From positions 62,001 to 126,000 of the forward strand of contig NZ_CP036532.1 of the NCBI RefSeq assembly GCF_004331955.1: a stretch of 64,000 bases of DNA, read 5' to 3'. Source of the DNA: Roseitalea porphyridii (GTDB lineage: Bacteria; Pseudomonadota; Alphaproteobacteria; Rhizobiales; Rhizobiaceae). Numbering within the stretch: the stretch's first letter is position 1; each line of letters begins with the position of its first letter. The notes beneath the pieces were generated by a model, which was not told where the DNA came from, ran no database searches, and was given only the letters and a program-made list of their open reading frames with translations. Below, piece by piece: positions 59,291 to 64,000 of this stretch. Both the position numbers and the translations under genes were made by a program.

Positions 59291-60040
59291 ATGCACACCG
59301 ACATCGTCGAACTGCGCGCCTTCTATCATTCCGCGCTCGGCCAGCGGGCACGCCGTGCCATCGGACTGGCCCTGTCGCGCATCTGGAAGCCGCTGCCCAA
59401 TGAGCGTCTGGTCGGTCTTGGCCACGCGCGGCCCTGGCTCGACCGGTTCGAGCCCGACACCGAGCGCACGCTGTGCTTCATGCCCGCCGCCCAGGGCGCC
59501 GCGCGCTGGCCGCGTACCGGACCCTCGCGCACCGCGCTGGTCTTCGACGAGGAACTGCCGCTGGCCGATTCCTCGATCGACCGGCTGCTTCTCGTCCATG
59601 CCCTCGAGTTCTCCGAAAACCCGCGCGAGACGCTGATGGAACTGTGGCGGGTGCTCGCGCCGAACGGTAGGCTGGTTCTGGTCGTCCCGAACCGGCGCGG
59701 CGTCTGGGCGCGCGTCGAACAGACCCCGTTCGGCAACGGCCGGCCCTTCTCGCGGGGCCAGCTCGTCAAGCTGCTGCGCGAGACCAACTTCACCATGACC
59801 GCCGAGACCGAGGCGCTGTTCTTTCCGCCCTCGCGGCGGTTCCTGTCGCTGCGCCTGTCGACGCGGCTCGAGGAATGGGGCCTGCGCCTGTGGCCGCTGT
59901 TCGGCGGCGTGCTGGTGGTCGAGGCGCAAAAGCGGCTCTATCAGGGCCTGCCGGTGGCCGAACGCCAGTCCCGCCGCGTGTTCGTGCCGGCGCTCGCGCC
60001 GCAGGGCACGGTGGCGGGTCGCGACCATGTGCAGGGATAG
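59291..60040 (+). CDS. Class I SAM-dependent methyltransferase (type 11)
   Basis: This 249-residue protein starts at ATG 59291 (MHTDIVELRAFYHSALGQ), the conserved N-terminus of this rhizobial family; an ATG at 59261 would add ten residues. The first motif (LVGLGHARPWLDRF) is a weak form of the SAM-binding glycine loop, motif II/III is present in DSSIDRLLLVHALEFSEN and PNGRLVLVVPNRRGVWAR follows. The C-terminal ~80 residues are unique. Substrate unknown. It is divergent from gloB. Confidence 0.85.
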   Translation: MHTDIVELRAFYHSALGQRARRAIGLALSRIWKPLPNERLVGLGHARPWLDRFEPDTERTLCFMPAAQGAARWPRTGPSRTALVFDEELPLADSSIDRLLLVHALEFSENPRETLMELWRVLAPNGRLVLVVPNRRGVWARVEQTPFGNGRPFSRGQLVKLLRETNFTMTAETEALFFPPSRRFLSLRLSTRLEEWGLRLWPLFGGVLVVEAQKRLYQGLPVAERQSRRVFVPALAPQGTVAGRDHVQG

Positions 60041-60052
60041 CGGCTTTGCAAT

Positions 60053-60088
60053 AGCATGGCCAAGTGCCTAAGCATGGCCAAGTGCCCA
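60053..60088 (+). repeat. Tandem 18-bp repeat upstream of chorismate mutase
   Basis: AGCATGGCCAAGTGCCTA (60053-60070) and AGCATGGCCAAGTGCCCA (60071-60088) are adjacent direct copies with one mismatch. They lie between the methyltransferase stop and chorismate mutase start, 32 bases from the ATG at 60120. Each unit contains an ATG, but no RBS makes these likely starts. Confidence 0.75.
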
Positions 60089-60119
60089 AGACGGCGCGAC
60101 ACGGAAACCGACGACCGCC

Positions 60120-60908
60120 ATGGCCGACACGCCTCCCAATCCGCAGCGCCTGACCGAACTGCGCGCCAAGATCGATGCGATCGACGAATCGATGCATGGC
60201 CTTCTGATGCAGCGGGCCGGCGTGATCGACGAACTGATCCGCATCAAGGGCGCCGACCGGGCAAGGGGCGCCGCGTTCCGGCCCGGACGCGAAGCCCAGA
60301 TGATGCAGGTTCTCGCCGAGCGGCATCGCGGTTCGGTGCCGCTTTCGATGATCGTCCATGTCTGGCGGGAGATCATCTCGACCTTCACCTTCATGCAGGC
60401 GCCCTACCGGGTGCATCTGGCCAAAGGGGACGCCCCCGGGACGATGCGCGACATGGTCCGCTACCAGTTCGGCTTCACGGTCGAGATCGTCGCGCACGAG
60501 GACGCGCCATCGGCGATGGCGGCCGCAGGCGGTGAAGCGAACGCGCTGGCTGTTGTTCCGCTCGACGGCGCGGGCATTTGGTGGAACGGGCTCGAGGCGG
60601 GCAAGGGCCTGTCGGTCATGGCCCGGCTGCCGATCGCCGAGGTTCCCTTCGCCACCGTCGATGCCTTCGTGCTGGCTCCGCCCCTGTCCGATCCGGTTCC
60701 GTTCGACCTGCGCCTCTACACCGGCATCGTCGACCGGCCGGGCGCGCTCGAAGGCTGGCGCGGCGGGCACGTGATCGCCCCCGGCGGGGGCGACGACAGA
60801 ACCCTGATCGCCATCCCCTCCGGCGGCAGCGCGCCATCGGGCCTACTCGACATACGCGCCGCGGGCGGCTATTTCGCGCCCGCCACCTCCACGGACACGA
60901 AGCGATGA
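60120..60908 (+). CDS. Chorismate mutase
   Basis: This 262-residue protein has an AroQ-type chorismate mutase domain at residues 8-95 ([42 protein letters not shown]), converting chorismate to prephenate. A C-terminal extension of ~160 residues follows that I do not recognise; in rhizobial homologues this form occurs together with hisC and tyrC. Its stop overlaps the hisC start in ATGA. It therefore probably provides prephenate for the tyrosine branch. Confidence 0.9.
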   Translation: MADTPPNPQRLTELRAKIDAIDESMHGLLMQRAGVIDELIRIKGADRARGAAFRPGREAQMMQVLAERHRGSVPLSMIVHVWREIISTFTFMQAPYRVHLAKGDAPGTMRDMVRYQFGFTVEIVAHEDAPSAMAAAGGEANALAVVPLDGAGIWWNGLEAGKGLSVMARLPIAEVPFATVDAFVLAPPLSDPVPFDLRLYTGIVDRPGALEGWRGGHVIAPGGGDDRTLIAIPSGGSAPSGLLDIRAAGGYFAPATSTDTKR

Positions 60909-62014
60909 CCACGCCCGAACCGACGACGCCCCAGCCCAATGCCGGCGTGATGCAGATCGCCGCCTACGTGCCCGGCCGCGACAAGGCCGCGCCCGGCGTC
61001 CGGCTGCACAAGCTGTCCTCGAACGAGACACCGCTCGGCGCCAGCCCCGCCGCGATCGACGCCTATCGGGAGGCCGCCGACCGGCTGGAAATCTACCCGG
61101 ATGGATCGTCGCACGAACTGCGACGGGCGATCGCCGAGGTGCACGGGCTGAACCCGGACAACATCGTCTGCTCGAACGGCTCGGACGAACTGCTCGGCCT
61201 TCTGGCCTCGACCTATGTCGGACCGGGCGATGAGGGCATCTTCACCGAGCATGGCTTTCTGGTCTACAGGATCCAGATCCTCGCCGCCGGCGGCACGCCG
61301 GTCGTCGCGCCCGAAACCGATCACCGGGCCGACGTCGATGCGATCCTTGCCGCGGTCACCGAGCGCACGAGGATCGTCTTCCTGGCCAATCCCAACAATC
61401 CCACGGGCACCTACCTGTCCGACGAAGAGGTACGCCGCCTCCATGCCGGCCTGCCGCCGCACGTCCTTCTGGTCCTCGATGCGGCCTATGCCGAATATGT
61501 CCGGCGCAACGACTATGCTTCGGGCATCGAACTGGTCTCGGCCAATCGCAATGTCGTCATGACCCGCACGTTCTCGAAGATCCACGGACTTGCCGGCCTG
61601 CGGATCGGCTGGCTCTACGGGCCGGCCGAAATCGTCGATGCCCTCAACCGCGTGCGCGGACCGTTCAACGTCAACGCGCCGGCAATCGCCGCCGGCAGCG
61701 CGGCGATCCGCGACCGGGCGCATGTCGACAAGGCCATCGCCCACAACGACAAATGGCTGCCGCGTTTGACCGAAGCCTTCGAGGCGATGGGCCTGAAGGT
61801 GACGCCCTCGGTCGGCAATTTCGTTCTTGTCCACTTCCCGGACGGTGACGCGGCCAGATCGGCCGCCGCCGCCGACCGATATCTGGTCGAGCGCGGCTAC
61901 GTGCTGCGCCAGGTCGTGCCCTACGGCCTTCCCAATGCGCTGCGCATGACGATCGGATCGGACGAGGCCAATCAGGGCGTGATCGACGCGCTGGCCGCCT
62001 TCATGCGGCAATGA
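60905..62014 (+). CDS. hisC: Histidinol-phosphate/aromatic aminotransferase
   Basis: This 369-residue PLP enzyme has Lys225 in [17 protein letters not shown] as PLP-binding lysine, the fold I signature [11 protein letters not shown] and DAAYAEY. In this operon it lies between chorismate mutase and tyrC, so it more likely aminates prephenate or phenylpyruvate-type substrates (aspartate/aromatic transaminase) than histidinol phosphate alone. It overlaps both neighbours by 4 bases. Confidence 0.92.
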   Translation: MTTPEPTTPQPNAGVMQIAAYVPGRDKAAPGVRLHKLSSNETPLGASPAAIDAYREAADRLEIYPDGSSHELRRAIAEVHGLNPDNIVCSNGSDELLGLLASTYVGPGDEGIFTEHGFLVYRIQILAAGGTPVVAPETDHRADVDAILAAVTERTRIVFLANPNNPTGTYLSDEEVRRLHAGLPPHVLLVLDAAYAEYVRRNDYASGIELVSANRNVVMTRTFSKIHGLAGLRIGWLYGPAEIVDALNRVRGPFNVNAPAIAAGSAAIRDRAHVDKAIAHNDKWLPRLTEAFEAMGLKVTPSVGNFVLVHFPDGDAARSAAAADRYLVERGYVLRQVVPYGLPNALRMTIGSDEANQGVIDALAAFMRQ

Positions 62015-62955
62015 CCGGACGGACCCCCATGTTCGGCCGCATCGCGCTGATCGGCATCGGCCTGATCGGCTCGTCGCTCGCCCACGTCATCCGCCGCGAG
62101 GGCCTTGCCGGCCATGTCGCCGTCTCCACGCGCAGCGAGGCGACGCTCGGGCGGGCCAGGGAACTGGGGCTTGGCGACAGCTACACAACCGATCCGGCCG
62201 AAGCCGTGCGCGACGCCGATCTGGTCATCGTCTCGGTCCCTGTCGGCGCCTCGGGGGCCGTTGCCGCCGCGATCTCCGGCGCACTCAAGCCCGGCGCCAT
62301 CATCACCGATGTCGGCTCGACCAAGCGTTCGGTCATCGACCAGATGCTCCCGCACATGCCCGAAGGCGTGCACTTCATCCCCGGCCACCCGATTGCCGGC
62401 ACCGAATATTCCGGCCCCGATGCGGGCTTTGCCGCGCTGTTCACCAATCGCTGGTGCATCCTGACGCCGCTGCCTGAAACCGATCCGGAGGCGCTCGACA
62501 CGCTCAAGACCTTCTGGCGGGCCTGCGGCTCGGACATCGACCAGATGGATCCCGACCATCATGACCGCGTGCTGGCCGTCGTCTCCCATCTTCCGCAGCT
62601 CATCAGCTACAACATCGTCGGCACCGCCTCGGATCTCGAGACCGTCACCGAATCCGAGGTGATCAAGTACTCGGCGTCCGGCTTCCGCGACTTCACGCGC
62701 CTCGCCGCTTCGGACCCGACCATGTGGCGGGACGTCTGCCTGCACAACAAGGAGGCGATCCTGGAGATGCTGTCGCGCTTTTCCGAGGATCTTGCCTCGA
62801 TGCAGCGCGCCATCCGATGGGAGGACGGCAAGAAGCTCTTCGACCTGTTCACGCGCACCCGCGCCATCCGCAAGTCGATCATCGAGGCTGGCCAGGACGT
62901 CGAGATGCCCGATTTCGGCCGCCAGGCCGCGCGCGGCGACGGCTCAAAGAGCTGA
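62011..62955 (+). CDS. tyrC: Prephenate/arogenate dehydrogenase
   Basis: This 314-residue enzyme oxidises prephenate or arogenate toward tyrosine. NAD-binding [14 protein letters not shown] is near residue 13, and [15 protein letters not shown] is the conserved active-site segment. It lacks a chorismate mutase domain, so it relies on the separate enzyme encoded upstream. Its end overlaps the DUF2125 gene by 12 bases, convergently. Confidence 0.94.
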   Translation: MTGRTPMFGRIALIGIGLIGSSLAHVIRREGLAGHVAVSTRSEATLGRARELGLGDSYTTDPAEAVRDADLVIVSVPVGASGAVAAAISGALKPGAIITDVGSTKRSVIDQMLPHMPEGVHFIPGHPIAGTEYSGPDAGFAALFTNRWCILTPLPETDPEALDTLKTFWRACGSDIDQMDPDHHDRVLAVVSHLPQLISYNIVGTASDLETVTESEVIKYSASGFRDFTRLAASDPTMWRDVCLHNKEAILEMLSRFSEDLASMQRAIRWEDGKKLFDLFTRTRAIRKSIIEAGQDVEMPDFGRQAARGDGSKS

Positions 62956-63957
62956 GGGGCCACCAAGCCGAAGCGGCGGGATTCGTCCGACCGGAATGAT
63001 CCCGGCGAAGACGCGGCCCTCGCGCACGGTCAGCGAGATGGTCAGTTCGTCCTCCGGCTCGCCTTCCTGCGTCGGTGTCGACGCGGCCAGCGCTTCGATC
63101 TGCGGTGCGAGTTCCGGAAACGTCTCGCGCGCCACTGCGAGCACACCCGGCACGTCGACGACGCGCACGGAGAATTCCCCGCTCAGCAGCCCCTCCGCCG
63201 ACAGCGAGAACGGGCCGTCGACAATGATGCCGCGATCATCGGTCAGAAGCAGCGCCAGCCGGTTGGCCGTTCCCGACCCTTGCCGGACCGCGCCCGCCCA
63301 GTCCGTCTGCCAGTCATCGAGGCGAACGTCGATATCGAGGCCGACCGCGGGCAGAGCGCGCCCGGCCGTCAGCGACGGATCGAGCGAAAGCCCGCGCGGC
63401 CGCGCCGCGATGTCGAGCGCGGTGCCCTGCATGCGCGCGAACAGGCTGAACCGATCGGCGGCCGCGAGCCGGCCCTGCTCGCCGGCCGAAAGCGCGGCCT
63501 GTTCCGCCTCGATGCCGACCCTTTGCGCGTCGGTCGGGGCGGTAACGAGGCTGGTGCGCGCATTGACCCATGTCAGCGTGTAGCTGCGTCCGGTCGCGGC
63601 ATCGCGCACGACGACCGGCGCGTCCAGTTCGGCGATGATCGTGCGGGGATCGTAGACCTGTGCGGCGGAACGGACCGCCCCGCCCGACACGTCGATCTGC
63701 CCGTCCGCGGTTGCCAGCTCCAGCCGGTCGCAGAACACGCCGATGCGGAACGGGTAGCCGCGCACCTGCTGACCGGGACAGGCGATCTCGATCCGGTCGG
63801 ACCGGTTCGCCTCGAACGCATCGACCGCCGCGTCCACCTGGCCCGCCGCCCAGAACCAGCCGGCCGTGTAGGCGATTGCGACGACGACCACGGCCGCGAG
63901 CAGCCAGCGGATGCGCCGGCCGGCATTGTAGGACGGTTTTTTCTCGGGCGCGCTCAT
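62944..63957 (-). CDS. DUF2125 family membrane-anchored protein
   Basis: This 337-residue protein has an N-terminal membrane helix (WLLAAVVVVAIAYTAGWFW) followed by an extended beta-rich domain typical of DUF2125 (IACPGQQVRGYPFRIGVFCD, FSLFARMQGTALDIAARPRG). It is widespread in Hyphomicrobiales and has no established role. The gene begins 1 base from the end of a partial gene at the window's right edge, suggesting an operon. Confidence 0.85.
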   Translation of the reverse strand: MSAPEKKPSYNAGRRIRWLLAAVVVVAIAYTAGWFWAAGQVDAAVDAFEANRSDRIEIACPGQQVRGYPFRIGVFCDRLELATADGQIDVSGGAVRSAAQVYDPRTIIAELDAPVVVRDAATGRSYTLTWVNARTSLVTAPTDAQRVGIEAEQAALSAGEQGRLAAADRFSLFARMQGTALDIAARPRGLSLDPSLTAGRALPAVGLDIDVRLDDWQTDWAGAVRQGSGTANRLALLLTDDRGIIVDGPFSLSAEGLLSGEFSVRVVDVPGVLAVARETFPELAPQIEALAASTPTQEGEPEDELTISLTVREGRVFAGIIPVGRIPPLRLGGPSAL

Positions 63958-63958
63958 G

Positions 63959-64000
63959 CTAGCTGGGCTCCTCGCACACGGGCTCGACGGACGCCGCGCT
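63959..64000 (-). CDS. C-terminal fragment of a gene running off the window
   Basis: The last 13 codons (SAASVEPVCEEPS) and TAG stop of a minus-strand frame lie 1 base upstream of the DUF2125 ATG. Only the extreme C-terminus is present, so the product cannot be identified. The tight spacing suggests an operon with the DUF2125 gene. Confidence 0.4.
   Translation of the reverse strand, partial: SAASVEPVCEEPS

Noticed and set aside
60056-60535. Plus-strand frame beginning in the tandem 18-bp repeat, MAKCLSMAKC
   Set aside because: It overlaps most of chorismate mutase in another frame and becomes Arg/Asp-rich; repeated ATGs are due to the repeat unit.

Overview
The window is chromosomal DNA of a high-GC alphaproteobacterium, most likely a member of the Hyphomicrobiales (Rhizobiales). 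The evidence is gene content and order: sucD-sucA-sucB-lpd, the rpoH/CarD/fdxA/S4/SUV3-helicase stretch, the argH-lptM-lysA string facing tlpA, phaAB facing phaR, a 1602-residue NAD-glutamate dehydrogenase, a 4-bp-overlapping chorismate mutase-hisC-tyrC operon, and CobS/CobT cobaltochelatase genes of the aerobic cobalamin pathway. Almost every base is coding, genes often overlap by 4 bp, and GC at third codon positions is very high. No rRNA, tRNA, CRISPR array, prophage or insertion sequence was seen.

Layout: 1-7.8 kb holds the TCA-cycle block (sucD, a SnoaL-like gene, sucA, sucB, a DUF4160/DUF2442 pair, lpdA). 7.8-9.6 kb has a pyridoxamine-oxidase-fold protein, a MipA/OmpV outer-membrane protein and a small exported protein. 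9.7-17.3 kb has hpt, a receiver-only response regulator, rpoH, a CarD-like regulator, ferredoxin fdxA, an S4 RNA-binding protein and a large helicase. 17.3-18.7 kb is a long intergenic region with duplicated LexA-like operators, followed by an ArsR-SRPBCC fusion. 18.7-27 kb has tlpA, argH, lptM, lysA, a TIGR02302 membrane protein and an M48 lipoprotein protease. 27-31.4 kb is the thiamine block (thiBPQ behind a TPP riboswitch, thiN divergent). 31.4-37.9 kb has a glycine-zipper lipoprotein, an ABC-F ATPase, phaB, phaA, phaR and pdxY. 38-44.2 kb has NAD-glutamate dehydrogenase and a UMF1-type transporter. 44.5-50.4 kb has accA, xerD, aroK, aroB, a CorC-type protein and bolA. 50.5-55.7 kb has a J-domain protein, cobS, a HicAB pair, cobT and a phytase-like protein. 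55.7-64 kb has a queuosine-precursor transporter with a likely preQ1 riboswitch, rpmB, a DUF3108 protein, a YhhN protein, gloB, a methyltransferase, the tyrosine/phenylalanine genes and a DUF2125 protein.

How it works together: the genes are central metabolism (TCA cycle, glutamate oxidation, PHB storage, fatty-acid initiation), amino-acid biosynthesis (Arg, Lys, Tyr/Phe, shikimate) and cofactor supply (thiamine, B6, B12, queuosine). The distinctive points are regulatory or insertional. Two toxin-antitoxin-like gene pairs sit inside conserved housekeeping gene strings (sucB-lpdA and cobS-cobT). A ~95-bp element with an exact GAAC-N7-GAAC motif occurs twice between the helicase and the ArsR gene. 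A compact preQ1-I-like pseudoknot appears to include the yhhQ start codon. Two 16-bp tandem repeats overlap the apparently leaderless arsR promoter. No large novel gene system was evident; the duplicated SOS-like element and the preQ1 pseudoknot are the best leads.
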